64,000 bases of DNA from CAYVQF01 sp964454015 (GTDB taxonomy: Bacteria; Myxococcota_A; Bradymonadia; UBA4248): assembly GCA_964454015.1 (NCBI GenBank), contig CAYVQF010000017.1, positions 1 through 64,000 on the forward strand, in the 5' to 3' direction. Positions 36,114 through 43,482 of this stretch are shown here, in pieces. Positions within the stretch are counted from its first letter, which is position 1. The number at the start of each line of letters is the position of its first letter. A program made the position numbers and the translations under genes. The notes under the pieces were generated by a model that was not told where the DNA came from, did no database searches, and saw only the letters and a list, made by a program, of their open reading frames with translations.

Positions 36114-37395
36114 CAAACGCACCCCGTTGACCGTGTGCATGCGCCCATTCTCTCGAGTTGACGCGACGCTAATACTGCCCGGCTGCGCGTTCTCGAGCGT
36201 TGTATTGTTGCTCGGACTTATCTGGACTGGATGCTCGCAGGAGGCGGCCGGCCCGCAACCAGTCCCGACGGCCGAGGCGAAACCTCAGGGCCAGGCCGAG
36301 GTCGTGCTGACCGATAGTCAAGAAATCTCCGTTCCCACCACAGAGAAGCCTGAGTTGCCTCGGCCGAGTTGGAGCGTCGTTCGGCCAGATCGACCCATGC
36401 CGAGCGCTGGAGCTGAATCGTTTCCTGTCCGCTTGCTCAATGGCTCGCTTCGCGGCGAGTGCGCTGGAGATGCGAAACGAGGTGCTTCCAAGGGCATGCA
36501 GCTAGAGCTTTCGGGGCTAATCAGCAATGGTCTCACTGATATGGTTCACCGCGCCACGCTAACGGTATTGGTCTATCTCGACTTCTCGGATGAGATGGTG
36601 ATCCTGCGGGCGTCTTCCGGCAACGGCTTATACAGCGAGCCCACCTCCGATCTGCCATGGAAAGCGGGCACCGAGTTGCGATTCTCGGCGTCCACGCGGG
36701 CCATCGACCCCATCTATTGCGAGTACGTACCGCGCGAGGCGCTTGCCGCGATCCACCTCTCGCTGGAGACACCGCTCGGCTTTCGCTTCGAAGGAGTGGT
36801 CTGGGCTGCACCGTTCGAATGGTCAACGATTCGTGGCACCCACGTGGACGCGTCGGCAACCGTGCTGATGGCTGGCACCGCCAAGACGAGCTTAAACCAA
36901 ACGAAGCTGCCCGCAGGTGCGCCCGTTCATCTAGCTTTCGTTTATCGTGACCAAGCGCTACTCGACGATCGAGAGCGGATCCTGGGCTGGTTCGAACTTC
37001 GTGCGCTTGCGTTGGACGCACCGCAACTGCCACGTGTCGTGATGCCGCCTGCCACGTCCACCCTGATCTTCGAGCGCGCAATGACAACGCTGACGCTAAG
37101 CGATTTCGAGCGGGGTGAGCGCAGCATCACGGCTCGGGTCATGCTCGAGAATACTGGAGCCAAGCCGGCACCCTGCGAAGTGAAGAGCCTTGTCCTGCTG
37201 ACCGAACTCGGGAGCTTGCAACCTGTGCTCGACCCCGTCCTTGCCGAAGGGTGTGCTGCACGGATTGCCCCTGAGAGTGCACTTCGTGGCACACTTACCT
37301 TTAGCGTCCCCCCGGCATCGACGCCCTTGGCACTGGGATTCAAAGGCGGCGAGGTGCGCGGTTTTGTTTGCCCTTCAGCCACCTCAACCCCATGA
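36094..37395 (+). CDS. Putative lipoprotein with C-terminus duplicated elsewhere
   Basis: 433 residues from the ATG at 36094, which has AGGAG about 10 bases upstream and overlaps the upstream stop, implying coupling; an in-frame ATG at 36139 is the alternative and gives a more compact signal. The signal ends at a lipobox (LIWTGC). A Pro/Glu/Thr linker and beta-rich domain of unknown type follow. The C-terminal about 65 residues (from LGSLQPVL) are the part copied at 31594-31824. Likely a partner of the propeller protein encoded just before it. Confidence 0.72.
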   Translation: MSCASIDKRTPLTVCMRPFSRVDATLILPGCAFSSVVLLLGLIWTGCSQEAAGPQPVPTAEAKPQGQAEVVLTDSQEISVPTTEKPELPRPSWSVVRPDRPMPSAGAESFPVRLLNGSLRGECAGDAKRGASKGMQLELSGLISNGLTDMVHRATLTVLVYLDFSDEMVILRASSGNGLYSEPTSDLPWKAGTELRFSASTRAIDPIYCEYVPREALAAIHLSLETPLGFRFEGVVWAAPFEWSTIRGTHVDASATVLMAGTAKTSLNQTKLPAGAPVHLAFVYRDQALLDDRERILGWFELRALALDAPQLPRVVMPPATSTLIFERAMTTLTLSDFERGERSITARVMLENTGAKPAPCEVKSLVLLTELGSLQPVLDPVLAEGCAARIAPESALRGTLTFSVPPASTPLALGFKGGEVRGFVCPSATSTP

Positions 37396-37442
37396 ACGAC
37401 TCGGTTCTCGTCTTCGGGCTTTAGGTGCGCCTCCTGCCTGCG
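37192..37442 (+). repeat. Direct repeat A, copy 2
   Basis: Partner of 31621-31871 (251 bases, about 10 differences). Here the coding part is intact as the end of gene 36094 and the repeat continues past its stop. Confidence 0.93.
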
Positions 37443-37456
37443 GAGCCCCACTGCTA

Positions 37457-37590
37457 CTTGCTTGGCTCTGCTGAGCACACCGCGAAGTCCATCCAAGGCG
37501 CCAAGCGAGAGGGAGCGCGTTGAACAGGGCTGGAAGGTGGCCGACAAGGCCTGGTGGTCAGACACCTGACACACCCTCGAAGAAGCGAAA
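37457..37590 (+). repeat. Direct repeat B, copy 2
   Basis: Partner of 34066-34199. In this copy it follows repeat A copy 2 after only about 14 bases, whereas in the other locus about 2.2 kb lies between A and B. Confidence 0.9.
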
Positions 37591-37677
37591 CGGTCCGCTG
37601 ACGTGAACCTTTTAGCGGTTGCCAAGCACACGCATTTACGTGGCCCGAGCAGACACAAAGATGCTGTTGGCTTGAAT

Positions 37678-37712
37678 GAGCGCGCCGAACCTTTTCGAGG
37701 ATCGGCGCGCTC
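37678..37712. terminator. 11-bp-stem hairpin between gene 36094 and the DGR template repeat
   Basis: GAGCGCGCCGA (37678-37688) pairs perfectly with TCGGCGCGCTC (37702-37712) around a 13-base loop. It lies about 100 bases past the TR on the minus strand. There is no long T run on either side, so a classical intrinsic terminator is only one possibility; it could also bound the structured TR transcript. Confidence 0.55.
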
Positions 37713-37815
37713 TCACTCTTCGTCCAGCATGGCTGGCACCGGAAACTCGGCTCTGTTCGCTCTCCTTGCACGGGATTACACTGCGTGCAGGATAATCTTC
37801 AGGCGCGGGAGTGAG

Positions 37816-37941
37816 CTGGCACAGCGAAAGCCGATGTTGTCGTTGCGGTTAGACGGCGTGTTGTTGTTGCGGTTCGCCGCACGAACGTTGCGCGCGTCGT
37901 TGTTCCAACTGCCGCCGCGTTTGACACGGTTGCGGCCGCTG
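37816..37941 (-). other. DGR template repeat (TR)
   Basis: On the minus strand this 126-base segment would encode GRNRVKRGGSWNNDARN...NIGFRCA, the same C-type-lectin-fold tail as the variable protein but full of AAC (Asn) codons. It is not part of any functional gene (the frame has no start and follows the reverse transcriptase stop by about 70 bases). It aligns without gaps to VR 40099-40224; of 21 differences 17 are at minus-strand adenines of this copy. The four non-adenine differences all lie in the 3'-most 36 bases, close to the region where the initiation-of-homing sequence would be. In a DGR the TR is transcribed to an RNA copied by the RT with errors at A. Confidence 0.95.
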
Positions 37942-38013
37942 AGGCCGAGTTCCCATTGCCACGATACAGGGGAAGTCCCAGGTGCTGCAAGCGACGCGCG
38001 GGATCACTGTGTT

Positions 38014-39021
38014 TTATGTTAGAGAGAAGTCGCGGCACGCCATGCTTGAAAGGAGCGACCGACGCAAACGCAGGGTCGAGGCGTGTTGCACATGACCACA
38101 CAGTGAAGAGAGGCGCGACCTTGCCGCTTCTTCTCCACGATCACTACTCAACGCTGCGCGAAGCTTGCCGACAAAGCGCGTCCGCCCTTCGCGCTGCAGC
38201 CGGATGGTGGCCGGAAACACCCGCATGCCGAGCCAGGGCACACCCTCAGTGATCGGAAAAACGGCCGTCACACTCCGCCTCAACCGCAACCCATGCCTTG
38301 CGAGTAGGTCGCCGCAGGCCTCGGCAATGACCCAGAGCACCGCCTTGTCCGCGCCAAAGACGAGCACATCGTCCATGTAACGAAGATAGGGGTAGCCCGG
38401 CCACTCGGCGTTGACCATCTCATCGAGGGGGTGGAGATAGACGTTGGCAAAAAACTGGCTCGTCAGGTTGCCGATGGGAATGGCGCGACCCAGATCACCT
38501 GCCACGGTGGGAACCGCAGCCGCCCGCACGATGCGCTCGCACAACCATTGGCAACCGCTGTCGTTGCGCTGCGCCAGCAGCGCACAGAGCACGGAATGAT
38601 CGATGCTGTCGAAGTACTTCTCTACGTCGAGCCGCATTGCAAATGGGAAGCGTCGACAGAGAAGCTGTGCCTGGCGCAGCGCAACGTGGGTGCCTTTCCC
38701 ACGACGGCAAGCATAGCTATCGGCGATGAACGCGGGTTCCCAAACCCGCTCCAGTTCGGCGACCAAGGCGTGATGCACCACCCGACCGGCAAACGTCGCC
38801 TCGGATACCAGGCGCGCCTTTGTCTTACGCAACCAGAAAAAGCGGTAGGGCGCTGGATGCCACGACTGGGCGAGTAATGAACTCTCGAGACGCAGCAACT
38901 CCCTCTCGAGATCGCGATGGAAAAGCGGCTCTCCACCGCGCCCTCTCTTGGCACGACGCGCTCGCTCGTAAGCGCGCAACAATGCGGCAAAGCAGGCAAC
39001 ATGCCCAAAATCAGCATACAT
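38014..39021 (-). CDS. DGR reverse transcriptase
   Basis: 335 residues, complete RT palm and finger motifs: SYACRRGKGTHVAL (motif 2), RLDVEKYFDSIDH (motif 3, catalytic Asp132), IPIGNLTSQFFANVYLHPLD (motif 4) and YLRYMDDVLVFG (motif 5, YMDD at 215-218), then GVPWLGMRV (motif 6/7). Motif 4 reads I-G-x-x-x-S-Q, the mark of diversity-generating-retroelement RTs, where group II intron RTs have Q-G-x-x-x-S-P. There is no maturase or endonuclease domain. The start codon overlaps the end of avd by 11 bases (ATG at 39021; avd stop at 39011). With TR about 70 bases downstream this is the usual DGR order. Confidence 0.95.
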   Translation of the reverse strand: MYADFGHVACFAALLRAYERARRAKRGRGGEPLFHRDLERELLRLESSLLAQSWHPAPYRFFWLRKTKARLVSEATFAGRVVHHALVAELERVWEPAFIADSYACRRGKGTHVALRQAQLLCRRFPFAMRLDVEKYFDSIDHSVLCALLAQRNDSGCQWLCERIVRAAAVPTVAGDLGRAIPIGNLTSQFFANVYLHPLDEMVNAEWPGYPYLRYMDDVLVFGADKAVLWVIAEACGDLLARHGLRLRRSVTAVFPITEGVPWLGMRVFPATIRLQREGRTRFVGKLRAALSSDRGEEAARSRLSSLCGHVQHASTLRLRRSLLSSMACRDFSLT

Positions 39022-39394
39022 GAGGCGGCTCGCGCTGCTGCTGTCGAAGCCACCCGCCCATCAGCGCCCCGCTTTCGACGAGACGCCGCGCACACTCCTC
39101 GAATCGCTCATGTGAGATCAAGCGCAGGCTGTAGGCCAGCCTCATCAACACCCGAAGCTGGTTGATCCGGTCGCTCGCCGATTGCAGCAGCGGAAGCTTC
39201 TGTCGGCCCTTCCGATAGCTCGCACTGGTGAGTAGTTCCAAGGTTTCGATCGCCGCCAACTCGATGCGCGCCGTCAGGCTCTGACGGTAACGCTTCGGAA
39301 AACCGGACGTCTGCTCGAGCAGCCACTGTGTCGTGTCGAAGCTCAACTCCAGCAGGCGCAGCGTCGCGCCCTCGTTGGCGGGGGTCTTGTCCAT
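39011..39394 (-). CDS. avd: Avd-like accessory variability determinant (four-helix bundle)
   Basis: 127 residues beginning MDKTPANEGATLRLLELSFD, entirely helical: four amphipathic helices with the basic KRYRQSLTARIELAAIETLELL and INQLRVLMRLAYSLRLIS segments. This matches the bAvd / 23S-rRNA-intervening-sequence four-helix family that forms a pentamer binding the RT and TR RNA in known DGRs (family knowledge). It lies directly upstream of the RT with an 11-base overlap. The ATG at 39394 lies inside the upstream HRDC reading frame. The strongest evidence is its context between HRDC and RT. Confidence 0.88.
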   Translation of the reverse strand: MDKTPANEGATLRLLELSFDTTQWLLEQTSGFPKRYRQSLTARIELAAIETLELLTSASYRKGRQKLPLLQSASDRINQLRVLMRLAYSLRLISHERFEECARRLVESGALMGGWLRQQQREPPHVC

Positions 39395-39872
39395 GCAGTG
39401 TCTCCAGAATGGCTTGTCCGTGTTTCTTGACGCGCTTGGCGCTGACGCCGCGCACTTGTTCCAGCCCGGAGAGGGTCGTAGGAGCTCGACGGGCAAGCTC
39501 GAGGGCTTCTCGGTTGCCGAAAAGAACGTAGGCTGGAACGCCCTCCTCGAGGGCAGCTTGACGACGCCAGGCAAGCAACCGCGAATAGCGCTGCCGTTCG
39601 ACCTCATCGAGCTCCCCGAGCATGGTAGCGAGAGCGGCACGTTTGGCGTCGGTTTCGACCTCGGGAGCAGGACGGGCTCGCGCGGGCGCCATAGTGCCTT
39701 GTGCCGCCCGCGTTTCCAGACACAGCGACCAATACGCGCGTCCCTCGCTCTCGAAGAATGCCGCGTGGCTCTGCAAAAGGACTCGAGAAGCCAAATAACC
39801 GCGCACTGCCTCGTCGTCGAAGTACCCTACGTGCACATTGAAGGGGACGGTCAATATCTTGACTTCACGCAC
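39108..39872 (-). CDS. DGR-associated HRDC-domain protein; tail overlaps avd out of frame
   Basis: The first about 160 residues are convincing: a basic N-terminal domain of about 60 residues (VKILTVPFNVHVGYFDDEA, then SLCLETRAAQG), a Pro/Ala linker, and an HRDC helical domain (RLLAWRRQAALEEGVPAYVLFGNREALELARRAPTT... LEQVRGVSAKRVKKHGQAILETL). HRDC proteins occur in a subset of DGRs and are thought to bind nucleic acid. The avd ATG sits at residue about 160; from there the frame continues for 94 residues in a reading frame overlapping avd, with poor codon choice (low-complexity RDAAPAGVELRHDTVAARAD). Either the stop has been lost by a mutation, a sequencing error exists, or the long overlap is real. 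Confidence 0.82.
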   Translation of the reverse strand: MREVKILTVPFNVHVGYFDDEAVRGYLASRVLLQSHAAFFESEGRAYWSLCLETRAAQGTMAPARARPAPEVETDAKRAALATMLGELDEVERQRYSRLLAWRRQAALEEGVPAYVLFGNREALELARRAPTTLSGLEQVRGVSAKRVKKHGQAILETLHGQDPRQRGRDAAPAGVELRHDTVAARADVRFSEALPSEPDGAHRVGGDRNLGTTHQCELSEGPTEASAAAIGERPDQPASGVDEAGLQPALDLT

Positions 39873-39893
39873 AACACCACTCCAAAATTTCGA

Positions 39894-39913
39894 CCAGGGG
39901 CTAAAGCCCCTGG
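39894..39913. other. Perfect 8-bp stem with TAAA loop between the VP and HRDC genes
   Basis: CCAGGGGC (39894-39901), loop TAAA, GCCCCTGG (39906-39913). It lies just upstream of the HRDC gene and about 180 bases past the VR. Known DGRs often have hairpins near the VR initiation site, but this one is further away than usual, so it may instead be an ordinary terminator after the variable gene. Between it and the VR, three copies of CAGGGAA occur (40062, 40069, 40084). Confidence 0.5.
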
Positions 39914-40082
39914 TACCGTACTCAACGCCAGAACGCCTTCACCATCGACCACCGCGCTCCTCGCCCGTTGGGCCGGCCCGCTGCGCTGGGCTCTGCGGCC
40001 CATCCGGGCTTCGGGCACGGCTAGGTGACCGCCACACCAAACACTTCTTCATTACACGCTCCAGGGAACAGGGAATAAGGGC

Positions 40083-41711
40083 TCAGGGAATGAGCGATCT
40101 GGCACAGCGGAACCCGACGTAGCGGTAGCGGTACGACGGCGTGAAGCCGCTGCGGTTCGCCGCACGAACGTAGCGCGCGTCGTCGCCCCAACCGCCGCCG
40201 CGTACGACACGGTTGCGGCCGCTGCTCGGCCCAGTCGGATCCGTCACCGCACCACTGGGGTAGGAGCCATACCAATCGCCACACCACTCCCACACGTTCC
40301 CCAGCATATCGTACAAGCCCCAGGCATTCGGAAGCTTCTGCCCAACCGCTCGCGTCCGCCGACCCGCGTTGTCCCAATACCACGCCACCTCACCCAAGCG
40401 ACCGTAGCGCGCTTCCTCGCTGCCGGCACGCGCCGCATATTCCCACTCCGCCTCCGTCGGCAAACGATAGCCGTCGCAGTCGAGGCTGCGCAAGGCGCGT
40501 CCGTCATGATAGCAGTCTTCCAATCCCTCCGACCGCGACAACGCCCGACAATAATCCACAGCCTGCCGCCACGACACATTCTCGACGGGACAACTCTCCC
40601 CACAGCTCCTGAAATACGAAGGGTTGTTCCCCATCAAAGACTTGTACTCGCCCTGCGTCACCTCGGTCGCCTTCAGGAAAAAACTGCGCGTCAGCGTCAC
40701 CTCATGGCGACGTTCGTTGGGAAACCTGCCACGCTCGCCGCTGGGCGAACCCATCCAGAACGTCCCCGCTGGAATCAACACATAGCCCGCTGGCACTGCC
40801 ACCTCGAGCTCGAGCCGCAGCTCCCGCCGCTCCCCAGGCAGCAAGCTCAGCTCCACTTCTTGCGAATGGTAACCCCTGCGACTCAAGGTCAAACGTTGCG
40901 GACCCAGGCCCAGGGCGACCTCGACCGCTGACGCCGACACCGTGCGAGCCCTCTCCTCCCCGCCGACGTTCACGTTGCCACCGTCAACATTCGAGCTCAA
41001 CAGCAGCACGCCGGGAGTGGCATCGCCCGCGCATGCCCCCTGCGCTGCGTCCCAATGCTGACCCAACCAACAGCAGTGCCCATCCTGCAGCGCCTTACCT
41101 GCCTCACAACCCGGCACGCATCCCAGATCCTCGACCAGAGTCCCGTCGGGACAGAGGGGCGCTCCTACACAGGTCCCTCCCTCACCCTCGCTTTGACCCG
41201 GCCAGCAACACAACGCGCCGCTGCGAACCTGGCCACCCTCACAAAGCAGCTCGACTTCAGCGTCGTTTTCTACGGCTTCAGAGTCAAAGAACCACAAAGA
41301 CACAGCAAGCCCAGCTCCCAACAACAACAACGCAGCCAAAATGAGCCCGACCAATCGCATGCGCCCAACACGCCACGGCGATACCAGCACAGCCCAATAC
41401 CCGGGCCGTTCCGACAGGTGCCTTGCTTCTGAGGAGGGCACCTGAGCTGGCGCAGGAAACGCACCGACGGGTCGCTGCTCCTGCGAGTGGGCCGCCCTTT
41501 CCTGCGTCAGTTCAGGACGCGACATCGCTGCTGCCGCCGCCTGGAGGAGACGCTTGCGATGCCCCATCACCGTAATGCCAAGCTCCTTCAGATCGTCATC
41601 ACTCAGCGTCGAGAGCAAGTCGACGCTGATCGCCTGGTCAATGAAAAGCTGGCTGTACTCTGCGAGACCGATCTCCTGAAGCCAGTGCGCAATGCTTGCG
41701 TTGTCCTGCAT
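40083..41711 (-). CDS. DGR variable protein (SAM - TM - Cys-rich - PEGA-like - FGE/C-type lectin fold)
   Basis: 542 residues from the ATG at 41711 (a TTG five codons earlier is possible; GGGGTG is the likely ribosome-binding site). Residues 6-63 are a sterile alpha motif (WLQEIGLAEYSQLFIDQA, DLKELGITVMGHRKRLL), predicted cytoplasmic. Around 118-142 lies one membrane helix (LVGLILAALLLLGAGLAVSL). Residues about 156-227 hold about ten cysteines in a CCWPGQ...CCWLGQ repeat. Residues 232-304 look like a PEGA-type beta domain (VNVGG). Residues 310-542 are a formylglycine-generating-enzyme-type fold (AGTFWMGSPSGE, EVTQGEYKSLMGNNPSYF, RLPTEAEWEYAARAG, GNVWEWCGDWY). Its end, RGGGWGDDARYV...VGFRCARS, is the VR. 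So it is a membrane-anchored, outward-facing display protein of the C-type lectin class used by DGRs. Confidence 0.93.
   Translation of the reverse strand: MQDNASIAHWLQEIGLAEYSQLFIDQAISVDLLSTLSDDDLKELGITVMGHRKRLLQAAAAAMSRPELTQERAAHSQEQRPVGAFPAPAQVPSSEARHLSERPGYWAVLVSPWRVGRMRLVGLILAALLLLGAGLAVSLWFFDSEAVENDAEVELLCEGGQVRSGALCCWPGQSEGEGGTCVGAPLCPDGTLVEDLGCVPGCEAGKALQDGHCCWLGQHWDAAQGACAGDATPGVLLLSSNVDGGNVNVGGEERARTVSASAVEVALGLGPQRLTLSRRGYHSQEVELSLLPGERRELRLELEVAVPAGYVLIPAGTFWMGSPSGERGRFPNERRHEVTLTRSFFLKATEVTQGEYKSLMGNNPSYFRSCGESCPVENVSWRQAVDYCRALSRSEGLEDCYHDGRALRSLDCDGYRLPTEAEWEYAARAGSEEARYGRLGEVAWYWDNAGRRTRAVGQKLPNAWGLYDMLGNVWEWCGDWYGSYPSGAVTDPTGPSSGRNRVVRGGGWGDDARYVRAANRSGFTPSYRYRYVGFRCARSLIP
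40099..40224 (-). other. DGR variable repeat (VR) in the variable protein gene
   Basis: Encodes residues about 497-538 of the variable protein. Compared with the TR it differs at 13 amino-acid positions: K/V, S/G, N/G, N/D, N/Y, N/S, N/G, N/F, N/Y, N/Y, D/R, N/Y, I/V in order. Most changes are at the second and first bases of AAC codons, as expected for adenine mutagenesis in a lectin-fold display site. The VR ends 16 bases before the stop codon and keeps the CGCTGTGCCAG 3' end identical to the TR, a good candidate for the homing-initiation sequence. Confidence 0.95.
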
Positions 41712-42005
41712 CTCCAAACACCCCAAACTCGAGATCCGCCGTTAATGCCCCGCATCACAGGCACAGCCCGTAGGTTCTCCTGGCGGCAACCACGGTCATG
41801 AAACGCCGCCAAGTCATGCCTCCGCTGCGATGCCAATCACTACGGGCGCTCGCCATCATGACACGAAGCACTGATGCCCGCGTAGCCCCAAGCGAATGGC
41901 CTCGTCGCGCTAGCGCCCACACCCGCAATAGACCACACGTCTACTCGATAGAGCGGGCCCGCAGCAGCGTTGAAGGCATCGCAGCGATCTAGAGCGTTGA
42001 TCCCA

Positions 42006-42407
42006 TCACCAACGAACGGCATGAAGGCGATGCTGCCACAGCGGCAACGAAAAAACGCTCGTCTGCAATGGCATGGCACTGGGCACCCTGAACCAGCCAG
42101 AGGCTTTCGCAACAAAGTCCACCCGAGCCTTTCCCGAGCGCGGCAGGGTCACCCGTTTTCCATTATTCCCATCAAGGTAAACAGTAATCGTTTGTCCACA
42201 GGCCGCAGAATCCAGGTCGAGGCTGTACCAGCCATTTGAGGGGAAAGCCTTCTTCGAGTTCCAACTCGTCGAGATGGTCGTCGTCTTGTTCGATTTCGAG
42301 CCATCCTCCCATGTCACCTTGCCCTCGATACCGCACGCAGCGGCATCTTGGGCAAAAAGGGCGAGGACAGCCAGAACGACAGAAACACACGCAATTTTCA
42401 TGGTCAT
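42006..42407 (-). CDS. Small secreted protein, unknown function, upstream of the DGR
   Basis: The ATG at 42407 has a strong AAGGAGGAG site; an ATG two codons later is equally usable. 133 residues with a clear signal peptide (MTMKIACVSVVLAVLALFAQDAAA) and a mature beta-sandwich-like domain containing GKVTWEDGSKSNKTTT and YSLDLDSAACGQTITVYLDG, reminiscent of the small carboxypeptidase-regulatory-like / CNA-B fold. The C-terminal about 35 residues look ordinary. It lies 295 bases upstream of the variable protein gene, same strand. Whether it belongs to the DGR cassette is unknown. Confidence 0.65.
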   Translation of the reverse strand: MTMKIACVSVVLAVLALFAQDAAACGIEGKVTWEDGSKSNKTTTISTSWNSKKAFPSNGWYSLDLDSAACGQTITVYLDGNNGKRVTLPRSGKARVDFVAKASGWFRVPSAMPLQTSVFSLPLWQHRLHAVRW

Positions 42408-42710
42408 GGTCAACTCCTCCTTTCGGTACCAAAGCCACTTGTTCACTGCATTGAGCGCACATGCCATCGAGCTGGCTACCCAAGCGTGACCCCAAAGTCG
42501 AGAAAGACAGCTCCAGGTAACACACCTCAAGCATCAAGGTTCAGAGTAGATTGTCGACAGCCCGTCGCCTACGGTCTATTCAGCGCAATTTGCGCAACAT
42601 CGTCGGTCATCGTCGCGGTAGTGCGGGCGCCGCAGTGACCTTTCCGGCGCCCAAAACCCTCATCCTGACCTAGCCCGCACGCCTAAGGGGAGGTGGATCC
42701 CCAAAAAGAA

Positions 42711-43205
42711 TCAGCGCTTGAGCATCATCATCAGGTCTTCGAGCAGGCTCTGGAGGTCTTCCTCGTGCTCCACCTCGTCTTGGAGGATCTGCACGGCCAT
42801 GTTCTGGGTGACCGGGTCTTTCATGCCCACGGTCTCGATGAGGTTGTGATAGACGCTGATGGCGCATTGCTCGCCGGCGATGTTTTGCTCGAGGATGACC
42901 TTGACGTAGGGGTCCAGGGGCTCTTCGTAGCCGCAATTGGCGAGGGCGAACCAGTTCTTGGGCGTGGTGATGGGGGTGCCGCCGAGCTGGATGATGCGGT
43001 TGGCCACCATGTCGGCGTGGCGCAGCTCGTCAGCGGCGTGTTGCAGCAATTCCGCGGCGATGTTGTCTTTCATGGGTCCGGCGATGAGCTTGGCACCGAG
43101 CCAGTACTGATAATAGGCCAACCACTCGTCGGCGAAAGCGCGGTTGAGAAGCTCCAAGACCTTGTCGACATCCATCCCAACGATTTCACGACCTCTGGTT
43201 CCCAT
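42711..43205 (-). CDS. Ferritin-like diiron protein (bacterioferritin / Dps-like)
   Basis: 164 residues of a four-helix bundle with a ferroxidase-type site: Glu/Tyr in FADEWLAYYQYWLG, E-x-x-H in ADELRHADMV, Glu in ILEQNIAGEQCAI, and E-x-x-H pair in LQDEVEHEEDLQSLL. It probably stores or sequesters iron and detoxifies peroxide. AAGGAG lies upstream of the ATG; an in-frame ATG 10 codons later is an alternative. The chromosomal background resumes here (G+C-rich codons), so the island ends about 42.6 kb. Cytoplasmic. Confidence 0.85.
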   Translation of the reverse strand: MGTRGREIVGMDVDKVLELLNRAFADEWLAYYQYWLGAKLIAGPMKDNIAAELLQHAADELRHADMVANRIIQLGGTPITTPKNWFALANCGYEEPLDPYVKVILEQNIAGEQCAISVYHNLIETVGMKDPVTQNMAVQILQDEVEHEEDLQSLLEDLMMMLKR

Positions 43206-43482
43206 TTGTGCTCCTTGGCAGAGGCGTCGGCGCGGTTTCTTGGCGAGAAAGCTTGCAGACGCTGTGTTGGTGCGAGTCTAGCCAGCAGCCATGCACTGTC
43301 AAGCCAAGCACGGCCTCCGATCGCGTTGACAACGACCGGCGTCCAACCCAAGAAATGTTCGGCGGAAGCTGCTAAAGTGGCTGCCCATCTGTGCCCCCTG
43401 GGGGGTGAAGCCACTGTTCGTGGCGTCAAGCCAGGGGGGTGAGTCCCTTTCGAGTGCCCTTCCCTGCTTCCGAGGAGATGAC

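Noticed and set aside
37603..38022. Plus-strand 139-codon frame over the TR
   Set aside because: Overlaps the TR antisense; no start context, no domain; the region is explained by the DGR.
38014..39021. Reverse transcriptase as group II intron or retron
   Set aside because: No maturase or endonuclease domain, no intron RNA structure or retron ncRNA seen; motif 4 S-Q, adjacent Avd/HRDC, VR and TR favour a DGR.
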